From JBFLYH01 sp964630235 (lineage in GTDB: Bacteria; Oederibacteriota; JAAXVQ01; JAUVAV01): a stretch of 64,000 nucleotides of DNA. The notes beneath the pieces are model-generated. The model searched no databases. It was not told the DNA's origin and saw nothing but the letters and a program-made list of their open reading frames with translations. The position numbers and the translations under genes were made by a program. Location: positions 372,001 to 436,000 of the forward strand of contig CAZVUO010000002.1 of the NCBI GenBank assembly GCA_964630235.1. Reading direction: 5' to 3'. Below, piece by piece: positions 40,684 to 48,157 of this stretch (position 1 is the first letter of the stretch; every line of letters starts with the position of its first letter).

Positions 40684-43598
40684 CCTCGCGCGTAGATGTA
40701 TTTGTAGATCGTTACCGCGCCGTTGGAGAAGACCGGTTTGAGCGGCACGCCGGCCGGATCAAACGGAAACCGCTGGTCCGCATCCAGAATAACATAAGTG
40801 ATGCGCGCTTTTTCCAGAAAATCGCGCGCCTCCACCACATTGGCCGAAAGGTAGAAGAACCTGACCGCGGCCGCGCGTTCCCGGACCGGATGGCCCATGA
40901 TCTGCGCCGAGACCGTATCCTCGAGATAGGTATTGGCGAACGTCAAACTGGCCACCAGGGCCGAATCCGGCCACAGGTACTGTCCGGGCCGCAACCGGAC
41001 CGTCGCCGCTTCGACCCCGGCTGCAGTCCCGGGAACCTCGGCGGGCTGGGCAGTGGGCGTGGGCCGGACCGGCGTCAAGGGAACAGGCTGGAGGGGCTGC
41101 GGATTCCGCAATGCGTCCATCTTGGCCTGCACCTTTTCCACCTGGCGTCCGGCTGAACGCCGCTGGCGCTCCAGCGTCTCGACCCGCGCCTGGGCCTTTT
41201 GGCGGGCTTGGCTGATCTCCTGCAAGCGCGAGGTTGCGGCTTGCAGGGGCGTGGGTTTGGGCGGTTCGGGGACCGGCGTCGGTTCCGCGGTTACCTCCGC
41301 GTCTGATCCCGCGCTAGGGGTCCCGGTCAAAGGCTCTGGAACCGCGCTCGCCGGCTCGGGCTCAGCTGGCTCCGGTTCCCCGGCAGGCGCGGGGACGCCG
41401 ACCGCCGGCTCGGGTGCAGCCTCGGCCGGCGCTGGTTCCGAGGGCAACGCTTCGCTCGGCTCCGGCTGTGAAGGCGCCGGCTCCAGCGGGGCCGCGCTCT
41501 TCAGGGCCTCAACCTGGCGCCGGGCCGTCTGTTCCGCCGCTTGCGCGGCCGCGAGGTCCTGCCGCGCCTGGGTCAGTTCCCTTTCCAGACGCTCCTGCCG
41601 CGCCTGCGCGTCCGCAGCTTGTTGGGTCAGGTCAGCGAGCTGGCGCTCGATGTCGGCCGGCGCCGGGACCGCGGTTAAGACCTCGGCGGGCGCAACGGTC
41701 GGCGCGGCGGTCGGTGCGGCGGTCGGCGCGGCGGTCGGCACGGCGGTCACGGTCAGCACCGGCTGGGCCGCATCCGCCGGCGCCGGGACCTGCCCTGGCC
41801 GGGGCAGATCGCCTTTGGCCATGGCCGAAGCCTCGGCATCCCAGACTTCCAGGGACGTCATGGCGCCCCGCTCCTGATTGCGCAGCCACTGACGGTAGCC
41901 TTCGTCGGTGAGCAGCGCGTTTGGCAGGGGGCGCAGGATCACCTCGCCCGGCTTGATCTCCCGGCGCAGCCAGAGCAGCGCCTCCACCAGCGGTTTGGGC
42001 ACGTCCTCTTTGAACCCGATCACGATCCAGGCCTGGATCAGGCCCGGCGCGCCCAGCGCGAAAAAGAGGCCGGCCAGCACCAGGTGCCAGGGCCGGCGCA
42101 GGCGCGCCATCCACGACCACAGGGCCGAAGCCGCGGGCAGGGCGGTGATCAGCCCGGCGTAGTAAAAGAACTGGATGGTGTTCCACTGCACGCCCTGCTG
42201 CACAAAGAGCAGGGGCGCGGCCCAGGCCGCCAGCACCAGCAGCAGCATGAACAGGAGCACGGGTTCGGCCTTGCGCGGCCGGCGCAGGACCTCGGCCAGG
42301 GGCAGAAGGCCCAGCACCCGCACGCCCAGGTTGCCCGCGAGAAACACCAGGGCCAGCACGGCCAGGAGCAAAGCGGTCAGCCAGGGAGACTGCGCGTACA
42401 GCAGTTTGAGGCTGGCCGAGGACATCAAGGCCATGCGGTCCGGCGCCACGAGCATGCTGGCCACGTTGAACCCGGGCAGGAAGCGCACCAGCGAGGGCGC
42501 GCCCAGGTTCGGCGGCAGGAACACGGCCAGGAACACGGGCAGGATCGCGGCCCAGGCCAGGAGCAGGCGCCAATCGCGGTTGAATCCCCAGCGCCACGCG
42601 CCGGCGGCCAGGAGCGCGCCCATGACCAGGAGCCCGGGATAGACCTTGAACCCGGGCAAAACGCCCCAGTACAGCACCAGCAGGGGCAGCCAGCGCCACT
42701 CGCGCGTGCGCAGCCAGCCAATGAGAGCCCACAGGCCGAGGAGCACGAACGGGAACGAGGCGGAGACGCCGGGATTGAAAATCATGGTGACCGGCGACTG
42801 CACCCAGAAGATCGCGTCCCAGTAGAAGTAGCGGCCCGGGCCGAAGAGCAGGGGCATGAGATAGCCGAAGTTGGAACAGAACAGGGTGATGGCCGCGGCC
42901 AGATACGCCACCGGGCGCCGTCCGGACCAGCGCTGGGCCGCCGCGAACACGGACAGGGTCAGCAGGGCCGAGTACAGCAGGGGCGCGAAGCGGAAATAGA
43001 TGTGCCAGGGGTCCAGGGGCAGGAAGCGCCTGAACGCGCCCCACACCAGCGAACCCAGGAGATGGTAATTCCGCAGGGTGGAATCCGCGAACCCGGGCAT
43101 TTCCGGCGGGAAGCCGCGCCCGAGCTGGAAGATATTGTAGATATGCCACGGCGCGTCGTGGCCGTGCCAGGCCATCAGGCTCGCGCCCGCGGCCCCGATC
43201 CAGCCCGTGGCCACGGTGAACCTGCCCTGGACGATGAGTCCGGCAAGAAGCAGCAGGCCGAGCGGCCAGTAATCCGCCAGGGTCTGCGGCCGCTTGACGT
43301 CGGGATCCGCGGGCTCCAGGCGCCAGGTCCGGCGGAACACCACGGTCAGCGCCAATTCGATCCCGGCCGCGGCCAGGGCATAGATCCAGACCAGCCAGGG
43401 AAATCCCAGCAGAGAAAAAAACCAGTAGAACAGGGCCAGCAGGCCCATGCCCGCGACCCAGGCATTGGCCAGCTCCTCGAGCGGATTGAGGTTCAGCTTC
43501 AAAACGCGCAGGAGCAGGCGGCCGGGCAGATACAGCAGCCCCAGGGCCAGCGCGGCCGCGCCCACCAGCTGCAGCAGGAACCCGCCCGCGGTCATCAT
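40677..43598 (-). CDS. Large polytopic membrane protein (GT-C-like) with Pro/Ala-rich coiled-coil insertion
   Basis: 973 residues from ATG 43598, which overlaps the methyltransferase stop (ATGA). About 13 helices over residues 1-560; loop 1 has SLMAWHGHDAPWHIYNIFQL and GFADSTLRNYHLLGSLVWGA. A soluble domain starts at WLRREIKPGEVILRPLPNAL. It is then interrupted (residues ~596-863) by PTAAPTAAPTAAPTVAP repeats, two coiled coils (RQERLERELTQARQDLAAAQ; ARVETLERQRRSAGRQVEKV) and PEPxxPEP stretches. The domain resumes with LRPGQYLWPDSALVASLTFA, and RDFLEKARITYVILDADQRF near the end. Probably a membrane glycosyltransferase; the insertion may span the periplasm or bind peptidoglycan. Confidence 0.75.
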   Translation of the reverse strand: MMTAGGFLLQLVGAAALALGLLYLPGRLLLRVLKLNLNPLEELANAWVAGMGLLALFYWFFSLLGFPWLVWIYALAAAGIELALTVVFRRTWRLEPADPDVKRPQTLADYWPLGLLLLAGLIVQGRFTVATGWIGAAGASLMAWHGHDAPWHIYNIFQLGRGFPPEMPGFADSTLRNYHLLGSLVWGAFRRFLPLDPWHIYFRFAPLLYSALLTLSVFAAAQRWSGRRPVAYLAAAITLFCSNFGYLMPLLFGPGRYFYWDAIFWVQSPVTMIFNPGVSASFPFVLLGLWALIGWLRTREWRWLPLLVLYWGVLPGFKVYPGLLVMGALLAAGAWRWGFNRDWRLLLAWAAILPVFLAVFLPPNLGAPSLVRFLPGFNVASMLVAPDRMALMSSASLKLLYAQSPWLTALLLAVLALVFLAGNLGVRVLGLLPLAEVLRRPRKAEPVLLFMLLLVLAAWAAPLLFVQQGVQWNTIQFFYYAGLITALPAASALWSWMARLRRPWHLVLAGLFFALGAPGLIQAWIVIGFKEDVPKPLVEALLWLRREIKPGEVILRPLPNALLTDEGYRQWLRNQERGAMTSLEVWDAEASAMAKGDLPRPGQVPAPADAAQPVLTVTAVPTAAPTAAPTAAPTVAPAEVLTAVPAPADIERQLADLTQQAADAQARQERLERELTQARQDLAAAQAAEQTARRQVEALKSAAPLEPAPSQPEPSEALPSEPAPAEAAPEPAVGVPAPAGEPEPAEPEPASAVPEPLTGTPSAGSDAEVTAEPTPVPEPPKPTPLQAATSRLQEISQARQKAQARVETLERQRRSAGRQVEKVQAKMDALRNPQPLQPVPLTPVRPTPTAQPAEVPGTAAGVEAATVRLRPGQYLWPDSALVASLTFANTYLEDTVSAQIMGHPVRERAAAVRFFYLSANVVEARDFLEKARITYVILDADQRFPFDPAGVPLKPVFSNGAVTIYKYIYARGW

Positions 43599-44377
43599 GT
43601 CCGCTCCCGCCCCGCTCCCGCGGGTTTGCGGGCCGCGCACACGGCGGACACGCCCCAGGGCAGGCGTCCGGCCAGAATGACGCGGGTTTCGAGCTTGAGC
43701 ACGGCCGCGAAGAGCGCGGACAGCCAGGGATGCGGCAGGTAGGTGTTGGTGCGGATGCGGGGCACGGCTTCGCGCCGGAAACGCCGGCGCCAGGCCAGCA
43801 GCCAGCGGTAGGGCCAGTAATAGAACGCGTTGGCGTAAGAGGCCTTCAGCACCTCGAACCCCGCCCCGGACACGGACCGGACCAGGTCCTTCACGCTATA
43901 CCGCCGCTGGTGTTCCAAGCGCTGGTCGCGCTCGCTCCACAGGCGCTGGTCGGCCGGCACCGTGAGGATGAGCAGCCCTCCCGGCTTGAGCACGCGCCAG
44001 ATGGAGGCCAGCGCGGTTTCCGGCTGTTCGAGGTGTTCCAGAATCTCCACGGCGGTCACCAAGTCAAACGTCTCCGGCGCGAAGGGCTCCAGGCGCGCGG
44101 CATCCCCCTGCACCAGGCGCTCGGCCGGCTGGCCCCAGGCGCGGCAGAGCGCGATGGCCTCGGCCGAGAGGTCCAGACCCCAGGCCTCGCCCCAGGTCCG
44201 CAGGAACTGCAGCGTGCCGCCGGCCGCGCAGCCGACATCCAGCATTTTATAGCCCGGGTCAGGCAGGGTCCGGCCGCTGTAGCGCTTGATCAAGCCGAGC
44301 ACCAGATGCTGGCGGCCCTGGTTCCACCAGTAGCCGCTGCCCGCCGTGGCCAGATCATAGTAGATTTGTTTTTCCAT
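43595..44377 (-). CDS. Class I SAM-dependent methyltransferase
   Basis: 260 residues from ATG 44377 (GAGGTCTTG upstream). Motif I YKMLDVGCAAGGTLQFLRTW, motif II GLDLSAEAIALCRAWG, then FDLVTAVEILEHLEQPETAL and RVLKPGGLLILTVPADQRLW are the full UbiE/COQ5-type set. WSERDQRLEHQRRYSVKDLV and a C-terminal helix-rich region are typical of methyltransferases in polysaccharide loci. It may methylate a sugar or lipid intermediate. It heads the four-gene operon running to 37049. Confidence 0.9.
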   Translation of the reverse strand: MEKQIYYDLATAGSGYWWNQGRQHLVLGLIKRYSGRTLPDPGYKMLDVGCAAGGTLQFLRTWGEAWGLDLSAEAIALCRAWGQPAERLVQGDAARLEPFAPETFDLVTAVEILEHLEQPETALASIWRVLKPGGLLILTVPADQRLWSERDQRLEHQRRYSVKDLVRSVSGAGFEVLKASYANAFYYWPYRWLLAWRRRFRREAVPRIRTNTYLPHPWLSALFAAVLKLETRVILAGRLPWGVSAVCAARKPAGAGRERT

Positions 44378-44413
44378 CAAGACCTCGATTTAGAGAACAA
44401 ACAAATGCGTTCC

Positions 44414-44443
44414 TGTAGGGTCCAGACATGCCTGGACCCTACA
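44414..44443. other. Inverted repeat upstream of methyltransferase operon
   Basis: TGTAGGGTCCAG, 6-nt loop, CTGGACCCTACA: 12-bp perfect stem, 37 bp upstream of the methyltransferase start. No T-run, so a terminator is doubtful; it may be an isolated member of the palindromic families around it. Confidence 0.5.
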
Positions 44444-44470
44444 AAAGCCAGACGAAATTCTCTTTGGTTC

Positions 44471-44819
44471 GTCACCCCGGCATGGTGGTAGCCTGGATCC
44501 AATATGATCTTTATTAATCACAGCCTCGGATCCACACTACCCGCAATTACAATTTTTTATCGTCACCCCGGCGAAAGCCGGGGTCCAGTAAGATTATTTG
44601 CATAGAATCGCCTACAGCTTTACCGCTTTGTCTCTCTGACATCAATTCCACCACCAAAACGACCCTTATGGAGCCCCCCGGGCAAAGCCCGGGGTACCAA
44701 CTGCACCCCTCCTTACCTCCTCTGGGCGACATCCCCGGAGCAACCATTCCGCATTCACCCCCGAGCAAGCTCGGGGTGCCCTGCGGAGGGGACTGGATAC
44801 CGGCTTCCGCCGGTATGAC
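44471..44819. repeat. Nested repeat: element A copy 4 between two REP halves
   Basis: A decayed half GTCACCCCGGCATGGTGG lies at 44471. A good half GTCACCCCGGCGAAAGCCGG GGTCCAG is at 44562-44588. Element A (ATGGAGCCCCCCGGGCAAAG to GCGGAGGGGA) spans 44668-44792. The closing half CTGGATACCGGCTTCCGCCG GTATGAC at 44793-44819 directly abuts its 3' end. No gene is supported in 44381-44845. Confidence 0.72.
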
Positions 44820-44845
44820 GTCCTGAAGGGCATCCCAACGCAAAC

Positions 44846-46261
44846 CTATGATTCCCGCTTCCCCCAATTCATTGCATCCGCGATCACGCCCAGGCCGTCC
44901 GAAAGCTGCGAGCGGAAATCCCACCAGGAGCGCAGGTTCAGCAGCCGCCGCAGCAGGTATCCCGGCCGCAGGTAAAAACGCCGCACAGCTTCCCGCCGCA
45001 GGGACAGAATGCGTTCCGCCGTGAGCTCGGCCGTGGCCATGGCGCCCTGCAGGCCGGACTGGTCCATGGTGCGCACGCTCTTGGGGATCAAGCCGCTGCT
45101 GATGGCCTGGGTCCGGAGGCCCGTGTTGGCCCTGGGAATGGCCACGTTGAAGGCCACGTAATCCAGGGGCAGGTCCAGGGCCAGCTGGATCGTGGCCGCG
45201 GCCTGGGCTTCGGTCTCGCCGGGCAGGCCGAGCATGAACGTGGCCGCAACCCGGATGCCCGCGTCCCGGCACGCGGCCAGGGTCTCGCGGATGCGGTCCA
45301 ACGTCAGGTTCTTGTGATAGTGATCCAGCGTCTCCTGGCTCCCGCTCTCCACGCCGAAGATGATGGTGTGGCAGCCGGCCCGCGCCATGGCCGCCAGCAT
45401 GTCGGCCCCGAGCACGTCAGCCCGCGAAAAGCAGGACCAGCTGAACCGGAACGGCGGCTGGCGCAGCAGCTCGCACAGGGCCAGGGTGCGGTCGCGCCGC
45501 ACGCCGAAGGTCTGGTCCAGGAAAAAGATCTCGCGCACGCCCTGCCGGTGCAGGCCGGCCAGCTCCTCCTCCAGGTCAGGCAGGGGACGCAAACCGAACC
45601 CGAGCCCGGGGATGACGCAGAAGTCGCAGTGGAACGGGCAGCCGTAATCCGTGAGCATGGCGGTCAGCGGATGTCCGGTGGCAAAGGGAAAACGGTAGCG
45701 CCGCAGGGGAAACCACTCGTGCCGCGGCCTGGCTACGCGGTACTCCTTGGGCGCGGGCGTCAGCCCGCCGCTCACCCACTGATGTTTTTCATCCCAATAG
45801 CCCACGTTCGGCAGAACCCGACCTTTGGGTCCGGCCAGCAGGGTCAGCACCTCGGGCGCCGCGAAGCTGAACAGCACTGCGTCCAGGCCAGGGGCCTCGG
45901 CCAAACGCGTTTCCGTGTCCTCCAGCAGCACATCGCCGATTCCCGCCAGCAGGGCCTTCGGCGGCACGGCCTGCCTGAGGCTGGCCAGGTACGCGCGGTC
46001 CTCTTCCCACGAGGCCGCGCCCACCAGGCTGACCACCGCGTCGGGCCTCCAGGCCGCGATGCGTCTTAGACTTTCCGTCGGGCTGAGGCGCTCCACGATC
46101 GCGTCCTGCACTGCCACCTCGTGCGCTTCGGCCAGGAGGCCCGAGAGCATGAGCAAGGCCACGGGCGGCGAGATGTAGTTGGACTTCGCGAGCTTGGAGC
46201 AGAAGTAGTCGCGAATATAGTTTTTCGAACCCGGCGGATTCAGCAGCAGCACGCGGCTCAT
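44846..46261 (-). CDS. B12-binding-domain radical SAM protein
   Basis: 471 residues. N-terminal B12-type domain (SRVLLLNPPGSKNYIRDYFC; NYISPPVALLMLSGLLAEAH). The radical SAM core has CPFHCDFC (the CxxxCxxC cluster) in MLTDYGCPFHCDFCVIPG, EIFFLDQTFGVRRDRTLALC, then IIFGVESGSQETLDHYHKN and ATFMLGLPGETEAQAAATIQ. C-terminal helices end WDFRSQLSDGLGVIADAMNW. It is a second such enzyme in the polysaccharide region, only distantly similar to the 33328 protein. Substrate unknown. ATG 46261 has a weak GGTGA upstream. Confidence 0.9.
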   Translation of the reverse strand: MSRVLLLNPPGSKNYIRDYFCSKLAKSNYISPPVALLMLSGLLAEAHEVAVQDAIVERLSPTESLRRIAAWRPDAVVSLVGAASWEEDRAYLASLRQAVPPKALLAGIGDVLLEDTETRLAEAPGLDAVLFSFAAPEVLTLLAGPKGRVLPNVGYWDEKHQWVSGGLTPAPKEYRVARPRHEWFPLRRYRFPFATGHPLTAMLTDYGCPFHCDFCVIPGLGFGLRPLPDLEEELAGLHRQGVREIFFLDQTFGVRRDRTLALCELLRQPPFRFSWSCFSRADVLGADMLAAMARAGCHTIIFGVESGSQETLDHYHKNLTLDRIRETLAACRDAGIRVAATFMLGLPGETEAQAAATIQLALDLPLDYVAFNVAIPRANTGLRTQAISSGLIPKSVRTMDQSGLQGAMATAELTAERILSLRREAVRRFYLRPGYLLRRLLNLRSWWDFRSQLSDGLGVIADAMNWGKRES

Positions 46262-46278
46262 GCATTCACCAAATGTTC

Positions 46279-46949
46279 GTCACCCCGGCGAAAGCCGGGG
46301 CCCAGTATGATTATTTTTGTAGAATCACCCAAAGCCTCACCATTTGTTCTCTTAATATCAATTCCAACCACCTACACGACCCATACTGGATTCCGGCTTC
46401 CGCCGGAATGACTGAACTTTATTTTAATCGTCACCCCGGCGAAAGCCGGGGCCCAGGATGAGTCCTTTAAATCAAAGCCTCTGGATTCCGGCTTACGCCG
46501 GAATGACGATCTTTATTGCAACCTCTTTTATCCGTCACCCCGGCGAAAGCCGGGGTCCAGGATGAGTCCTTTAAATCAAAGCCTCTGGATTCCGGCTTAC
46601 GCCGGAATGACGATCTTTATTGCAACCTCTTTTATCCGTCACCCCGGCGAAAGCCGGGGTCCAGGATGAGTCCTTTAAATCAAAGCCTCTGGATTCCGGC
46701 TTACGCCGGAATGACTGCAATTTAATTTAATCGTCACCCCGGCTAAAGCCGGGGCCCAGTATGAGTCCTTGATATCAAGACCCCCGGATTCCGGCTTCCA
46801 CCGGAATGACTGCAATTTAATTTAATCGTCACCCCGGCGAAAGCCGGGGCCCAGGATGAGTCCTTTAAATCAAAGCCTCTGGATTCCGGCTTACGCCGGA
46901 ATGACTGCAATTTAATTTAATCGTCACCCCGGCGAAAGCCGGGGTCCAG
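46279..46949. repeat. Tandem array of REP-like paired palindromes
   Basis: Seven starts of GTCACCCCGGCGAAAGCCGG at 46279, 46430, 46534, 46638, 46733, 46828 and 46923, so periods of 151, 104, 104, 95, 95 and 95 bp. Each of the first six is followed by an inverse half CTGGATTCCGGCTTACGCCG GAATGAC. The intervening bases (GATGAGTCCTTTAAATCAAA and GATCTTTATTGCAACCTCTT) repeat too, so these are tandem duplications rather than variable spacers. It fills the whole gap 46262-46958. Confidence 0.85.
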
Positions 46950-46958
46950 GATGATTGT

Positions 46959-47252
46959 TCAATCAGACAATCCTTCGTATAAATCCTTCCATTCCGAATT
47001 ACTCGACTCGATCAATTCCAGTTTCCATTTCCTTTGCCATTCCTTGATCGCCTTCTCCCTGGATATGGCGCTTTCCATCGTTTCGTGAACCTCATACCAC
47101 ACAAGAGAATGAACTTTATAACGTTGAGTAAATCCATCTGCCTGGTCATTCTTGTGTTCCCAAATGCGCTTCAAAAGGTCTGAGGTTACTCCAACGTATA
47201 AAGTCCCATTGCGGCGGCTAGCAAGTATGTAAACGCAAGGCTGCTTGATCAT
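46959..47252 (-). CDS. GIY-YIG nuclease family protein embedded in REP repeats
   Basis: 97 residues from ATG 47252 (AGGAAC upstream). The whole GIY-YIG core is present: CVYILASRRNGTLYVGVTSD (residues 6-25, with Tyr8 and Y19-V-G21), R29 and H33 in LLKRIWEHKND, and the catalytic Glu66 in ESAISREKAIKEW. These match the small UPF0213/YhbQ-like GIY-YIG nucleases. It is flanked at 46923-46949 and 47262-47288 by exactly inverted copies of the 27-bp REP half GTCACCCCGGCGAAAGCCGG GGTCCAG. Base composition is lower in GC than its neighbours. Plausible role: repeat-associated nuclease, discussed in findings. Confidence 0.85.
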   Translation of the reverse strand: MIKQPCVYILASRRNGTLYVGVTSDLLKRIWEHKNDQADGFTQRYKVHSLVWYEVHETMESAISREKAIKEWQRKWKLELIESSNSEWKDLYEGLSD

Positions 47253-47261
47253 GCGATGTTC

Positions 47262-47288
47262 CTGGACCCCGGCTTTCGCCGGGGTGAC
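47262..47288 (-). repeat. REP half flanking the GIY-YIG gene
   Basis: CTGGACCCCGGCTTTCGCCG GGGTGAC, the exact reverse complement of 46923-46949. It starts 10 nt upstream of the GIY-YIG start codon and ends 23 nt from the methyltransferase stop at 47312. Confidence 0.8.
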
Positions 47289-47311
47289 GACATAATTAAT
47301 CCGACTTAGGA

Positions 47312-48157
47312 TCAACTTTTCTTTTTCACGGCCGTCACGTGCGCGCCCATGGCGCCGCGGGCAGACTGGCGAAGGCTGCCTTCCAGCCACGAGGCGGCCG
47401 ACAGCAGGCGGCGGGCCTGGCGCAGGAGCCAGCCTTGCGGGCCCCCGCCTGGCCGGAGGGACTGCGCGGCCCACAGCTTGGCCGGGTCAGGCGAGCGGTC
47501 CAGGCGCTGGAAAAACATGTGATCGAGCTGCTGGGTCAGCCAGTAGTCCGCGTGGCGCACCTGGCGCATCTCGAACCCCGCTCCCCTGATCCGCCGGAGC
47601 AGGTCCGAAGTGGTGAATTGCTGGCAATGCCCGCCCCACTTGGCCTTCACCCTGTGCCCGCGCCGGGCGTATACCGTGCCGGAATTCCCTTCGCACGGCA
47701 CGTAGAGATGCAGCGCGCCTCCAGGGGACAGCACCCGGTGGCATTCGCGCAGCACGCGGTCAGGGTCAGGCACGTGTTCCAGGATGTCGAACCCGACCAC
47801 CGCGGAAAAATACCCGGCTGCGAACGGCAGGCGGGCCGCGTCCGCCCGGCGGCAGGTGATGCCCGGTTCCTGGCATACCGCCTGGACCGCCGCCGGGTCC
47901 AGGTCAATGGCGAACAGATCCAGGTCAGGCCGCTGGCGCCGCAGGCCGCGCAGGTACTGCCCGCCGCCGCAGCCCAGCTCCAGTACGCGGCCGCGCACGC
48001 CTGCCAGGCTGGCCAGGGCCCGGGAGAGCTTGAGCCCAGTGAGCGAAAGCGCGCCTGGCCGGGCCTCGCCCTGCCCGAAGACGAACCCTTTGGGATAGGG
48101 AGTGCGCGGCGCGGCTGCGGACGCAGGGCGGCGGCGTGCCCGGCGCGAAGAGGTCAC
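47312..48157 (-). CDS. Class I SAM-dependent methyltransferase
   Basis: 281 residues starting at GTG 48157, overlapping the glycosyltransferase stop (GTGA). Motif I RVLELGCGGGQYLRGL, acidic loop DLFAIDLDPAAVQAVC, ITCRRADAARLPFAAGYFSA, then VVGFDILEHVPDPDRVLREC and HRVLSPGGALHLYVPCEGN. The N-terminal 40 residues are basic and disordered. C-terminal helices are rich in Arg. It is part of the 51139-47312 operon with a GT2, GT9 and SDR, so it probably modifies the same glycan. Confidence 0.88.
   Translation of the reverse strand: MTSSRRARRRPASAAAPRTPYPKGFVFGQGEARPGALSLTGLKLSRALASLAGVRGRVLELGCGGGQYLRGLRRQRPDLDLFAIDLDPAAVQAVCQEPGITCRRADAARLPFAAGYFSAVVGFDILEHVPDPDRVLRECHRVLSPGGALHLYVPCEGNSGTVYARRGHRVKAKWGGHCQQFTTSDLLRRIRGAGFEMRQVRHADYWLTQQLDHMFFQRLDRSPDPAKLWAAQSLRPGGGPQGWLLRQARRLLSAASWLEGSLRQSARGAMGAHVTAVKKKS

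Noticed and set aside
46279..46949. CRISPR-like regular array of ~27-bp repeats
   Set aside because: The 'spacers' are themselves repeated between units, each unit has a second inverse palindrome, periods are 95-151 bp, and there are no cas genes.
47289..47474. N-terminal extension of the GIY-YIG protein through the REP copy (VTPAKAGVQ)
   Set aside because: The extension translates the repeat and the antisense of the methyltransferase; ATG 47252 starts the conserved protein with a plausible RBS.
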